From assembly GCA_038244055.1 (NCBI GenBank), contig JBBRTW010000310.1, forward strand, positions 1-8,674: a stretch of 8,674 bases of DNA, written 5' to 3'. Origin of the DNA: DASPKW01 sp038244055 (GTDB lineage: Bacteria > Planctomycetota > Phycisphaerae > Tepidisphaerales > Tepidisphaeraceae). Below, one piece after another: positions 1 through 6,407 of this stretch. The translations under genes and the position numbers were made by a program. Numbering within the stretch: position 1 is the first letter of the stretch; each line of letters begins with the position of its first letter. The notes beneath the pieces were generated by a model. That model searched no databases. It saw only the letters and a list, made by a program, of their open reading frames with translations, and was not told the DNA's origin.

Positions 1-755
1 ACCGTCTTCTGCTGCGGCGTCAACTTCCGCCGGAATGATTCGATCCATCGCCCCACCAGCCGCCCCGCCCACCCCTGCTTCGGCTCGGCCTCCTGATGCA
101 CTTCCTGATCCACCTCCAGCGCGGGATACCCCAGCGCGAAGCTGCGAATCAGTTTCCCGCGCCAGAGCAGGATCAGGCTGATGACCAGCCCAATCCCCCC
201 GCCCGCGGCCGCCAGACCGCCGACGCCATCCGGCGCTAGATAAAGTTCGCCCGGCATCGCCCGCGCGCCCACCGGCAATCCCCCCAGAATCGTGTGATAA
301 AGCAGCCCGATCCCGGCCAATAGCAGCGGGATCGATTGCGGAATCCAGAACTGCGCCGCATCGATCAAACTGGCCGCGAGAAGGCACGACAGCGCGAACA
401 CATACATTAAATAGATCGGCCAATCATGCCGGATATCCAGCGTGCGCCCACAGACCCCATCGCCCGTGAAGAGCATGATGTAATAGAAGGAGAAGACCGC
501 GCCGGTGATGAACTCGACGGTCGGGTAGCGCGCCGAGATCGGATTGAAACAGTACCGGCATCGCCCGCGCAGCCAGAGCCAGCCGAAGACCGGGACATTG
601 TCGTAGAAGGCCAGGCGATGCTCGCAATAAGGACACCGCGAAGGCGGCGAAACCAGCGATTCCCCGCGCGGCAGCCGCCAGACGACCACGTTGAGAAAGC
701 TCCCGATGCAGGCGCCGAGGGTGAAGAAGAAGAGGATGAAGAGGAGGTGGGGCAA
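1..755 (-). CDS. pilD: Prepilin peptidase (type IV leader peptidase, A24 family), 3' end outside window
   Basis: Inner-membrane aspartic protease that cleaves and N-methylates type IV pilin-like prepilins for pili or type II secretion. About 251 residues are visible from a TTG at 753-755; an in-frame TGA lies just upstream at 780-782, so the start must be inside this short interval. Visible landmarks: a hydrophobic N-terminus, GSFLNVVVWRLPRG (residues 18-31), the zinc-type cysteine motif CPYC (41-44) and CRYC (66-69), NPISARYPTVE (71-81), and the first catalytic Asp in SLIDAAQFWIPQ (D132). The second catalytic motif (GxGD) is not reached before the window edge. Further hydrophobic stretches follow. 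No Shine-Dalgarno is seen before the TTG; a heptad repeat array ends only 5 bp upstream. It lies downstream of aroK and the four-helix-bundle gene on the same strand. Family assignment is firm; the start and the choice of pilD over gspO/comC naming are less so. Confidence 0.88.
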   Translation of the reverse strand, partial: MPHLLFILFFFTLGACIGSFLNVVVWRLPRGESLVSPPSRCPYCEHRLAFYDNVPVFGWLWLRGRCRYCFNPISARYPTVEFITGAVFSFYYIMLFTGDGVCGRTLDIRHDWPIYLMYVFALSCLLAASLIDAAQFWIPQSIPLLLAGIGLLYHTILGGLPVGARAMPGELYLAPDGVGGLAAAGGGIGLVISLILLWRGKLIRSFALGYPALEVDQEVHQEAEPKQGWAGRLVGRWIESFRRKLTPQQKT

Positions 756-760
756 GGGGG

Positions 761-795
761 AGTAGTTAGTAGACAGTAGTCAGTAGTTAGTAGAA
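761..795 (+). repeat. Heptad array, left arm (five units, AGTAGTT type)
   Basis: Five contiguous 7-bp units, variants AGTAGTT, AGTAGAC, AGTAGTC and AGTAGAA, in perfect register. They lie between the stop of the four-helix-bundle gene and the start of the prepilin peptidase gene, where the latter's ribosome binding site would be expected. The array is the inverted partner of 1192-1226. Confidence 0.9.
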
Positions 796-810
796 GAATA
801 CGCAGGGGAA

Positions 811-1173
811 CTACCTGGACCTCTTAATGGCGGCCATGTAGGCTTCGAGGAGGCGGCCGACTTCGTCGAATTTCATTTCGATCGCGGTAACGTCCGCGTA
901 GCGAAGGTCGCGCGACAGGATGACATAATACCGGCATTCCTCGATTGATCCCTGTGCGATGTTGTAAAAGCGGAGCTTGTCGGGACGGCCCGCCTTCTTG
1001 AAGCCTTCGGCGATGTTCGCTGCAATCGAGACCGCCGCGCGGCGGAATTGTGATGTAAGCCCGAACAACTCCTCCTTGGGAAATCCGCGCGTCAGTGCAT
1101 ATACATCCAATACGGCAGCGTGAGCCTTCTGCCAGACGACGACGTCTCGAAAACTTCTCGAAGGATTTCCCAT
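811..1173 (-). CDS. Four-helix-bundle protein (23S rRNA intervening-sequence protein / Avd-like)
   Basis: 120 residues, full length for the TIGR02436 / S23-IVP family. The pattern is typical: SFRDVVVWQKAHA (7-19), FPKEELFGLTSQFRRAAVSIAANIAEG (31-57), then RFYNIAQGSIEECRYYVILSRDL (68-90), with a basic C-terminal tail. The family folds as a four-helix bundle that forms ring-shaped pentamers in solved members. The related Avd protein binds the reverse transcriptase of diversity-generating retroelements, and other members are encoded inside 23S rRNA intervening sequences. The role of stand-alone chromosomal copies is unknown. The ATG start has AGGA 8 bases upstream (complement of 1182-1185). There is no reverse transcriptase, template repeat or rRNA in the window, so neither a retroelement cassette nor an rRNA insertion is supported. 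Its tight enclosure by inverted heptad arrays suggests it is the cargo of a small mobile unit. Confidence 0.92.
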   Translation of the reverse strand: MGNPSRSFRDVVVWQKAHAAVLDVYALTRGFPKEELFGLTSQFRRAAVSIAANIAEGFKKAGRPDKLRFYNIAQGSIEECRYYVILSRDLRYADVTAIEMKFDEVGRLLEAYMAAIKRSR

Positions 1174-1191
1174 GCGGTCATTCCTGGACTT

Positions 1192-1226
1192 TCCTACTGA
1201 CTACTAACTACTGACTACTAACTACT
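1192..1226 (-). repeat. Heptad array, right arm (five units, AACTACT type)
   Basis: Five contiguous 7-bp units alternating GACTACT and AACTACT, led by a TCCTACT variant. It lies 2 bp past the aroK stop and 18 bp before the four-helix-bundle start. Its reverse complement matches the 761-795 array at 31 of 35 positions. In a transcript reading through aroK into the next gene, the two arrays could pair into a long stem with the whole small gene in the loop. Confidence 0.9.
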
Positions 1227-1228
1227 TT

Positions 1229-1744
1229 TCACAACAACCGCACTATATACACCACCGCCTCCTCCACGGTCAGGTTCGTCACATCCAGTTCCGCAGTCAT
1301 GATAGACCGATACAACGGCTCGCGAATCGCCAGCATCTGCTGCACCTCTTCCAGCGATCCGCCCAGCGCCGTCAAACTTGGCCGCGTCAGCGCCGATTTG
1401 GTATCCGCGTGGATTCGGGCATGGAGCGTTTCCGCCTCGCAGCGCAGGTAAATGATCTTATGCCCCCCGGCCGTCAGCGCGGCCCGATTCTCCTCTTTCA
1501 GCACCGTCCCACCCCCCAGCGAGATCACCACCTCTTCCAGCCTGGCCACCTCGCGCACCACCCCCGTCTCGATCACCCGAAAGGCCGGCTCGCCATCCTG
1601 CTCGAAAATCTCCTTGATCGATTTGCCGGCCCGCTCGACGATCAGATCATCGATGTCCACAAAATCCTGCCACAGCCGATCCGCGAGCTTTTGCCCGATG
1701 GAAGACTTGCCGCTCCCGCGATAGCCAATCAGAACGATGCTCAT
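1229..1744 (-). CDS. aroK: Shikimate kinase
   Basis: Cytoplasmic enzyme that phosphorylates shikimate with ATP to shikimate 3-phosphate in the aromatic amino acid (chorismate) pathway. The 171-residue length is normal. The P-loop GYRGSGKSS is at residues 7-15. The shikimate-binding region follows: DIDD (30-33) and FR (55-56) in GEPAFR. The glycine-rich SLGGGT motif (75-80) is also present. In the lid region RP is at 121-122, followed by the adenine-side REPLYR segment at 141-146. All expected catalytic and binding positions look intact. The ATG start lacks a clear Shine-Dalgarno. It is the first gene of the minus-strand block and ends 2 bp before the heptad array that precedes the four-helix-bundle gene, so the prepilin peptidase gene was probably its direct neighbour before that unit arrived (inference). 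Confidence 0.95.
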   Translation of the reverse strand: MSIVLIGYRGSGKSSIGQKLADRLWQDFVDIDDLIVERAGKSIKEIFEQDGEPAFRVIETGVVREVARLEEVVISLGGGTVLKEENRAALTAGGHKIIYLRCEAETLHARIHADTKSALTRPSLTALGGSLEEVQQMLAIREPLYRSIMTAELDVTNLTVEEAVVYIVRLL

Positions 1745-1785
1745 GTCGGATCATTATCGGCCATGACGGGGGGAAGAATAAAGGA

Positions 1786-1813
1786 CACCGCGGAGACGCA
1801 GAGGTCGCGGAGG
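1786..1813 (+). repeat. GC-rich dispersed repeat (CACCGCGGAGACGC type), left copy
   Basis: A 28-bp sequence beginning CACCGCGGAGACGCAGAGG and ending CGCGGAGG. It matches the reverse complement of 2029-2056 at 26 of 28 positions, and a shorter diverged copy lies at 4803-4823. From memory, sequences of this type are widely dispersed in intergenic DNA of several phyla. Confidence 0.85.
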
Positions 1814-1825
1814 GGAAAAACGCGA

Positions 1826-1867
1826 GGGTAGAGGGTAGAGGGTAGAGGGTAGAGGGTAGAGGGTAGA
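1826..1867 (+). repeat. Heptad array, six perfect GGGTAGA units
   Basis: Six identical 7-bp units followed by a partial GGG. The perfect identity suggests recent expansion, unlike its degenerate inverted partner at 1974-2022. Confidence 0.95.
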
Positions 1868-1973
1868 GGGCTGATTTGGGCATGTGAGCATCGAGTTGAT
1901 GCAGTCGGGTCGACAATCCATTAACTTCGACATCCCTCACCAAAGAACCAGTCCAACCGCAGAAACTTCATGT

Positions 1974-2022
1974 TCTACCCTCGATCCACTACCCTCAATC
2001 CTCTACCCTCTACCCTCAACCC
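1974..2022 (-). repeat. Heptad array, seven degenerate TCTACCC units
   Basis: Seven 7-bp units (TCTACCC three times, plus TCGATCC, ACTACCC, TCAATCC and TCAACCC) in strict register, inverted relative to 1826-1867. The frame of pyrH is open through this array, so a gene caller may wrongly extend pyrH upstream into it. Confidence 0.9.
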
Positions 2023-2028
2023 TCTCTT

Positions 2029-2056
2029 CCTCCGCGTCCTCCGCGTCTCCGCGGTG
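2029..2056 (-). repeat. GC-rich dispersed repeat (CACCGCGGAGACGC type), right copy
   Basis: Inverted partner of 1786-1813 (26 of 28 positions). It lies directly outside the heptad array, mirroring the order on the left side, so the inverted structure is composite rather than a simple hairpin. Confidence 0.85.
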
Positions 2057-2116
2057 GTTTCTTCCCGTATTGGTTGTTTGACAAAATCGGGCGCATTATC
2101 GACAACAGGAACCATT

Positions 2117-2908
2117 ATGCCGAATTCGAAGTCGCCGGGGTCGTCGCACTCTCCCACAGCCGCAAAAGCATCGCCAGGGTCCGGTAAACCGGGGGATCCC
2201 ATTTACAAGCGCGTGCTCCTCAAGATCAGCGGCGAGGGATTCTGCCATGAGGGGGGATTTGGCATCGAGGCGGGGGAGATCGAGAAAATCGCCAGACAGT
2301 GCGTCGAGGTGGCCCATACCGGCGTGCAGCTCGCGATCGTCGTCGGCGGGGGCAACTTCATCCGCGGGGCGACCTTCGCCGAGGATGGCCATATCAAGCG
2401 GGCGACGGCCGACTACATGGGCATGCTCTCCACCGTCATCAACGCCCTGGCCCTCCAGGAGACCATGGAAAAGTTCGGCCAGCCCACGCGCGTGCTCTCG
2501 GCCATCAGCGTCTACAGCGTCTGCGAGCCGTTCATCCGCCGCCGCGCCATCCGCCATCTGGAAAAAGGCCGCTCGATCATCCTCGCCGCCGGCACCGGCA
2601 ACCCCTTCTTCACCACCGACACCTGCGCCGCGCTACGCGCCACCGAGATCGAGGCCGATGTGCTCCTCAAGGCCACCAAGGTCGATGGCATCTACAACAA
2701 AGACCCCAAGAAACACGCCGATGCCGAGCTATATCGCGACATCTCTTACGAAGAAGTCCACCAGAAACAGTTGCGCGTGATGGACCTGACCGCCGTCACC
2801 CTCTGCATGGAGCGGAAGATTCCGCTGGTGGTGTTTAATTTGAAGAAGGATGGGAATATTTTGAGGGTGCTCAAGGGGGAGAAGGTCGGGACGACGATTA
2901 ATCCGTAG
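2117..2908 (+). CDS. pyrH: UMP kinase (uridylate kinase)
   Basis: Cytoplasmic hexameric enzyme of the amino-acid-kinase fold that converts UMP to UDP with ATP in pyrimidine nucleotide synthesis. The 263 residues carry the family landmarks: KISGE (36-40), VVGGGNFIRG (75-84), ADYMGMLSTVINALAL (98-113), AGTGNPFFTTDT (158-169), and KATKVDGIYNKDP (185-197). The ATG at 2117 is preceded by CAGGA at 2106-2110 with a 6-base gap and is the first ATG after the repeat region, so it is preferred over the ATG at 1970 whose frame crosses heptad repeats. This leaves a Ser/Pro/Gly/Lys-rich tail of about 28 residues before the core, longer than usual and probably disordered. The usual partner frr is not adjacent; it lies 3.8 kb downstream, beyond two opposite-strand genes. 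Confidence 0.96.
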   Translation: MPNSKSPGSSHSPTAAKASPGSGKPGDPIYKRVLLKISGEGFCHEGGFGIEAGEIEKIARQCVEVAHTGVQLAIVVGGGNFIRGATFAEDGHIKRATADYMGMLSTVINALALQETMEKFGQPTRVLSAISVYSVCEPFIRRRAIRHLEKGRSIILAAGTGNPFFTTDTCAALRATEIEADVLLKATKVDGIYNKDPKKHADAELYRDISYEEVHQKQLRVMDLTAVTLCMERKIPLVVFNLKKDGNILRVLKGEKVGTTINP

Positions 2909-2913
2909 GGGAG

Positions 2914-2940
2914 TTGCTAGTTGTTAGTTGTAGTTGTTAG
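2914..2940 (+). repeat. Short heptad array (TTGTTAG type)
   Basis: Four units in the 55-bp convergent gap after pyrH: TTGCTAG, TTGTTAG, a 6-base TTGTAG, and TTGTTAG. One unit has lost a base. Rotated, the unit is TTAGTTG, similar to the TTAGTAG unit at 761-795 and the TTAGAAG unit (minus strand) at 6629-6663. Confidence 0.75.
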
Positions 2941-2963
2941 TTTCAGTGGAGCGCCCATACATC

Positions 2964-4670
2964 TCACGGCCGGATCACAATTCGTTGATTCCCCTTCACA
3001 TCCTTCCGCTCAATCTTTCCCTTCCCGTGCGGCAGGATGACTTCCACATCCACCCCTTCCGCCTTCCCCAGCCCGAAATGCGCCACCGCCTCCTGACCTG
3101 AGCAGAAGCCGTACCCGATCGCGATCTCCCTTGAGCCCAGCAGCGCTCCCGCATCGCCGAGTTTGCCGGCCGGGTAGATATTCACCTTCGCGCCGATGCC
3201 CATCCGGTTCACGCCATCCTTCCCCTCCACGCACACATCCAGCCAGTTTCCCCCCGCCGTCTCGTTGCGCAGCAGCAGCGATCGCGAATCGATCCACCAG
3301 TTGGCCATAAACAAATCCAGCCGCCCATCGCGATCGAAATCGCACGATGGCCCGGCCGCCATGTAGATGATCCGCTTGTCCCGGGACTCCTTCGTAAACA
3401 GCGCTGCGGCGCGTTTCGAACTCTTTTCGGCGGCCGTGGGGAAATCGTTCACGCCCCACGCCTCGGCGCTGAAGCGCGGAATGCCCTCCTTTGCGCCCAT
3501 GTTGCGGAAAATCATCGGGCACGGCGCGCCGGCCGCGTCGAACTTCACGATACTCACATAAATATCCGGCCAGCCATCGTTGTCGAAATCCTGAATCTCC
3601 ACATGCGGCGCTTTCATCGCCAGCGACTTCAAACCGGCCGCCTCGGTGATGTCTTCATACGCCGGCACGCCCTCTTTAATCCCTCGATTGAGATAGAGGC
3701 GAATCGGCGCGGGAGTCGACCACGGGCTCTTGAAATGATTGCCGATGACAATATCCGGCCGGCCGTCGCGATTGACATCGGCGATGCAAACGCCGGCCGG
3801 GGTATCATTTCCGGAGGCCTCCTTCCAGCGAAACACCTCGCGCGAGCCCGGCGCTTCGCGAAAATGGCCCTTGCCATCGTTCAGCAGCAGCCGATGCTCC
3901 CCCGCGCCGCTGGTCAGAAAAATGTCAGGCCAGCCATCCCCATTCAAATCTGCCACCGCCACGCCCAGCCCGCCCATTCCCCCCGGCAGGCCAGCTTTTT
4001 CCGAGACGTTTTCGAAGCGATGATTCCCCAGGTTGCGATACAGCGCCGGCCCGGTCTTCACATTCGAAGTGTAATACTGCTCGCAGGTCAGCAGATCGAG
4101 CAGGCCATCCCCGTCGAAATCCAGCGCCGCCAAGCCGCGCCCGCAGTAGCCCAGAGGGCAAGCGCCGCTCTCTTTCGAAACATCCGTGAACTTCCCCGCC
4201 CCCTCGTTTCGAAACAGCACGCTCGGCGCGGCCAGCGCCCCCTCCGCCCCATGCGCGCAGTGCGAAACATACAAATCCAGCCGCCCGTTATTCGTCAAAT
4301 CCACAAACAGCGCCCCGCTCCCCATGCCCGAAGTATGCAACTGCTCCTGCAGGTCGAGCCGGAACTTCCCCTTCTCATTGCGAAGCAGCATCCCCGCCTT
4401 CGACCCCGCGTTGTTGAACGCCGCGACATAAAGGTCCGGCCAGCCATCCCCATCCACATCCCCCCAGGCCGCGCCGTGGCCGCGAATCCCCGCCACATGC
4501 GGAAACACGCCTGCCTCATCGCCGACATCCTTGAAGACAAACGGATAACCCCCCGCGCCCGCCGCGGCGGGTTTCGGCTCCTCGGCCATGAGGGAAAACG
4601 CCCCCAATGCCGATAGCGCTACAACCCCGAGACGATTGCGCCACAGCCCGCAAGGACGACATCGATTCAC
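2964..4670 (-). CDS. Exported FG-GAP/VCBS beta-propeller protein with C-terminal ASPIC/UnbV domain
   Basis: 568 residues from a GTG at 4668-4670, chosen because AAGGA (complement of 4677-4681) sits 6 bases upstream. A TTG six codons further out (4688) is the alternative. A signal peptide is evident: basic start, hydrophobic LGVVALSALGAFSLMA, cleavage before EEPKP. Seven calcium-binding DxDxDGxxD-type loops follow at about residues 71, 124, 184, 241, 298, 361 and 444 (for example DVDGDGWPD, DLNGDGWPD, DFDRDGRLD), fitting a seven-bladed propeller. The second loop is a weaker DLTNNGRLD. Residues 474-567 form an ASPIC/UnbV domain: NWLDVCVEGKDGVNRMGIGAKV and later HFGLG. The family is extracellular or periplasmic and found in CRTAC1-like proteins; the ligand is unknown. 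It follows the other propeller gene on the same strand after a 160-bp gap containing a hairpin. Confidence 0.88.
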   Translation of the reverse strand: MNRCRPCGLWRNRLGVVALSALGAFSLMAEEPKPAAAGAGGYPFVFKDVGDEAGVFPHVAGIRGHGAAWGDVDGDGWPDLYVAAFNNAGSKAGMLLRNEKGKFRLDLQEQLHTSGMGSGALFVDLTNNGRLDLYVSHCAHGAEGALAAPSVLFRNEGAGKFTDVSKESGACPLGYCGRGLAALDFDGDGLLDLLTCEQYYTSNVKTGPALYRNLGNHRFENVSEKAGLPGGMGGLGVAVADLNGDGWPDIFLTSGAGEHRLLLNDGKGHFREAPGSREVFRWKEASGNDTPAGVCIADVNRDGRPDIVIGNHFKSPWSTPAPIRLYLNRGIKEGVPAYEDITEAAGLKSLAMKAPHVEIQDFDNDGWPDIYVSIVKFDAAGAPCPMIFRNMGAKEGIPRFSAEAWGVNDFPTAAEKSSKRAAALFTKESRDKRIIYMAAGPSCDFDRDGRLDLFMANWWIDSRSLLLRNETAGGNWLDVCVEGKDGVNRMGIGAKVNIYPAGKLGDAGALLGSREIAIGYGFCSGQEAVAHFGLGKAEGVDVEVILPHGKGKIERKDVKGNQRIVIRP

Positions 4671-4724
4671 TTTGCATCCTTTCCTCAAGCCACCGCATCA
4701 TGATCCTCACGAATCAACGCGAAA

Positions 4725-4787
4725 GGGTCAGGAGCCGGGGATCGATCATCAGCGCAAGAGGCGTTTCTGGTGGCCGGCTCCTGACCC
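4725..4787. repeat. Perfect 14-bp inverted repeat with 35-base loop
   Basis: GGGTCAGGAGCCGG at 4725-4738 is perfectly inverted at 4774-4787. It lies between the two minus-strand propeller genes. Read on the minus strand the stem is followed by only a short T-run (TTTCG), so it could be a weak terminator or attenuator, or a dispersed palindromic repeat. No protein is encoded here. Confidence 0.8.
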
Positions 4788-4802
4788 TGACCAATTTCCG
4801 AA

Positions 4803-4823
4803 TTCTCCGCGCCCTCTGCGGTG
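4803..4823 (-). repeat. Solo copy of the GC-rich CACCGC-type repeat
   Basis: The minus strand reads CACCGCAGAGGGCGCGGAGA, a diverged relative of the repeats at 1786-1813 and 2029-2056. It stands alone with no inverted partner nearby and ends 8 bp from the stop codon of the 471-residue propeller protein. Confidence 0.6.
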
Positions 4824-4830
4824 AAAATCT

Positions 4831-6246
4831 TTACGGCATCCTCTCCGACTCCGGAATATGAATCGTCGTCACCGCGCAGCAATCCCACGCCCTCCCCGCA
4901 CGGTTCATGTTCCAGGTGATATAGAGCTTGTCACCCTTGGGGTCGATGGCCGAGCTGAACGTCCCCACCGGTGTCGCGCCATATTTATCCTTGTAATACG
5001 GCGTCAGAAACGCAATCACCTTTTTCTGCTTCAACTTGGTGTCGAACTGCACGACCGCCGTCCCATCCTTATCCGCGCCGCCGTGCGCGCCGGGGATGTA
5101 ATACAAATATCGGCCGGTCGGGTCCGCATCGATCGAGGTGATGTAGTTGGCCACGCCCACCGCCGCCGAGCCGAGCTTCTCCACCTTTTCCGTCTTGGTG
5201 TCGAACGCATAGATGACCGATTCCCCGCCCTTGGCGCTCTTGGATACCGTGTAAACCATCCCCTGCGGCGTCTCCTGCGTGGCCGCGCGAAGGCCAAGCA
5301 CCGCATCGATTTTCTCCGGCGCACCTCCCTTGGCCGGGTCGTAGCGCATCAGATTTCCGACCATGTCCTCCTTGCCGGGCACATAATACACCTTGCCGGT
5401 GGAGCGCGCGAAAAGCATGTAGCGCGATGGGCCATTTTCTCCCGCGTAGAGCACCTTGTGATTCTTCAGATCGTATGCGAAGAACTGCACCCCCACATCA
5501 TCGGTGCCCGTGCCCGGCGCGGTGCCGCCATAAAAAAACAGCCGGTCCGGATCGAGCACGCTGCACGGAATGCAGTGCTTGGGCACCGGCCCCTGCACCA
5601 CCACTTCCGTCTTCCCTGTCCTGGGGTCGCAGCGCATGATCCAGTCGCCCAGGTAGTGATACGCATCATTCGTCGCGGCCGTCGATCCGCGATGGGTCGA
5701 GAAATAAAGCCACCCATCGCTCCCCATATCCAGCCGGCCATGAATCTTGCCGGGTGTGTAATGCCCCTCGGGCATGTTGAGCACCTTGGTGGTATCCACC
5801 AGTTGCCGGAATGTCTTCTGCTCCGGGTCATACTCGAAGACCCGCGCAGTGCCGGTCCCATGCGTACCATCACCCTTTGCGCCGATGGCGAGATGATCCC
5901 CGATCGACAGATAGTATTTCCCGCCGATCGCCAGGCTATCGCCCCAGTTGGACCAGGGCTTGCCTTCGTAATCCTGCCCGGGCACGTAAACAAAATCGAT
6001 CGTCGGCGCGGTCTTGGCGATGAGCACATCCTTGGCAATGCTCTCCGGCCCCTTGATGAACTCCGCCGCCTGGTCCGTCACCACGATCTTCCCATCCGGC
6101 AATGTCGGCGGAAAAGGCAGGCTCGGCGGTTTTGCCCGCTTCCCGGCCGGCGCAGCCGCGCCCGCACTCTGGATCAGGACGCCCATCGCCCCAACCCAAA
6201 CCGCAAACAACCCCGCCCGCCACCGGTTCCGATTGTGAATCCGCAT
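4831..6246 (-). CDS. Exported beta-propeller-like protein of unknown function
   Basis: 471 residues. The ATG start has GAGGG (complement of 6256-6260) 9 bases upstream. A signal peptide is clear: basic MRIHNRNRWR, a hydrophobic core to about residue 28, and an Ala-rich cleavage region (AGAAA, 28-32). The mature part shows about six repeated strand-turn motifs with an aromatic/hydrophobic-D-x-x-(T/K) pattern: VFEYDPEQKTF (136-146), IMRCDPRTGKT (203-213), FFAYDLKNHKV (255-265), LMRYDPAKGG (299-308), IYAFDTKTEKV (345-355) and VVQFDTKLKQK (398-408). This is the spacing expected of a propeller. The most distinctive block is GHYTPGKIHGRLDMGSDGW (161-179), followed by LYFSTHRGS, with histidines that could bind metal or substrate. 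I recognise no catalytic family; sugar- or polymer-acting propeller enzymes are possible, but I cannot show it. It precedes the FG-GAP/ASPIC gene on the same strand. Confidence 0.85.
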   Translation of the reverse strand: MRIHNRNRWRAGLFAVWVGAMGVLIQSAGAAAPAGKRAKPPSLPFPPTLPDGKIVVTDQAAEFIKGPESIAKDVLIAKTAPTIDFVYVPGQDYEGKPWSNWGDSLAIGGKYYLSIGDHLAIGAKGDGTHGTGTARVFEYDPEQKTFRQLVDTTKVLNMPEGHYTPGKIHGRLDMGSDGWLYFSTHRGSTAATNDAYHYLGDWIMRCDPRTGKTEVVVQGPVPKHCIPCSVLDPDRLFFYGGTAPGTGTDDVGVQFFAYDLKNHKVLYAGENGPSRYMLFARSTGKVYYVPGKEDMVGNLMRYDPAKGGAPEKIDAVLGLRAATQETPQGMVYTVSKSAKGGESVIYAFDTKTEKVEKLGSAAVGVANYITSIDADPTGRYLYYIPGAHGGADKDGTAVVQFDTKLKQKKVIAFLTPYYKDKYGATPVGTFSSAIDPKGDKLYITWNMNRAGRAWDCCAVTTIHIPESERMP

Positions 6247-6342
6247 GATGATAAACCCTCAAAAGACCCGCCTGATCCGATTAACATACCCGCGAATCCC
6301 ACGGCCGTTCCCCGGATTGCAGGTGGGACGCCGGAATGTGGA

Positions 6343-6407
6343 GATCCCGTCAATCCTTAGATCCCGTCAATCCTTAGATCCCGTCATCCTTGGATCCCGT
6401 CATCCTG
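6343..6407 (+). repeat. Four tandem copies of a 15-17-bp unit (GATCCCGTCAATCCTTA)
   Basis: Two perfect 17-bp copies (6343-6359, 6360-6376), a shortened third (6377-6391) and a fourth starting at 6393 that merges into the inverted repeat beginning at 6399. The array appears to be tandem growth of the end of that inverted repeat. It is within the 424-bp gap between the propeller gene and frr. Confidence 0.85.

Larger units (their letters stand above)
761..1226 (-). mobile_element. Candidate 466-bp element: four-helix-bundle gene between heptad inverted repeats
   Basis: Two 35-bp arrays of five 7-bp units each, at 761-795 (AGTAGTT-type) and 1192-1226 (AACTACT-type), are inverted copies matching at 31 of 35 positions. 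They enclose just one gene, with 15 bp between the left array and its stop and 18 bp between its start and the right array. The outer edges sit 5 bp from the prepilin peptidase start and 2 bp from the aroK stop. No transposase and no obvious target-site duplication are seen. Known of the family: the related protein is encoded in intervening sequences inserted in 23S rRNA of Leptospira and Coxiella, which are of similar size and bounded by inverted repeats. That this is a mobile unit is an inference from the architecture. Confidence 0.6.
1771..2066. mobile_element. Composite inverted-repeat element without a gene (296 bp)
   Basis: This occupies most of the 372-bp gap between aroK and pyrH. It has nested inverted layers on both sides: an outer GGGAAGAA (1771-1778 / 2059-2066), a 28-bp GC-rich repeat (1786-1813 / 2029-2056, 26 of 28 matching), and an inner heptad array (1826-1867 / 1974-2022). 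The enclosed 1868-1973 segment of about 106 bp has no convincing open frame. Such layered ends with a small core look like a non-autonomous or cargo-less insertion, but no transposase or target duplication is visible. Confidence 0.55.

Noticed and set aside
761..1226. Diversity-generating retroelement (Avd-like protein)
   Set aside because: No reverse transcriptase, template/variable repeat pair or target gene is in the window; the protein alone does not define one.
755..1232. Target-site duplication around the four-helix-bundle unit
   Set aside because: The bases just outside the arrays (left GGCAAGGGGG, right TTTCACAAC) show no direct repeat.
1826..2022. CRISPR-like array
   Set aside because: Units are 7 bp in direct contact with no spacers, and no cas gene is present.
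2078..2106. Promoter for pyrH from a perfect TTGACA at 2078-2083
   Set aside because: At 17 bp spacing the -10 position reads GACAAC and no acceptable hexamer lies at 16-18 bp, so I could not support a full promoter.
3603..4616. A 337-codon open frame on the + strand
   Set aside because: Antisense to the FG-GAP/ASPIC gene with its regular DxDGDG loops; the translation is low-complexity Arg/Pro/Ala.
4858..6360. A 500-codon open frame on the + strand
   Set aside because: It is antisense to the 471-residue exported protein, which has a signal peptide, RBS and repeated motifs. The + frame gives Arg/His/Pro-rich translation typical of GC-rich antisense shadows.
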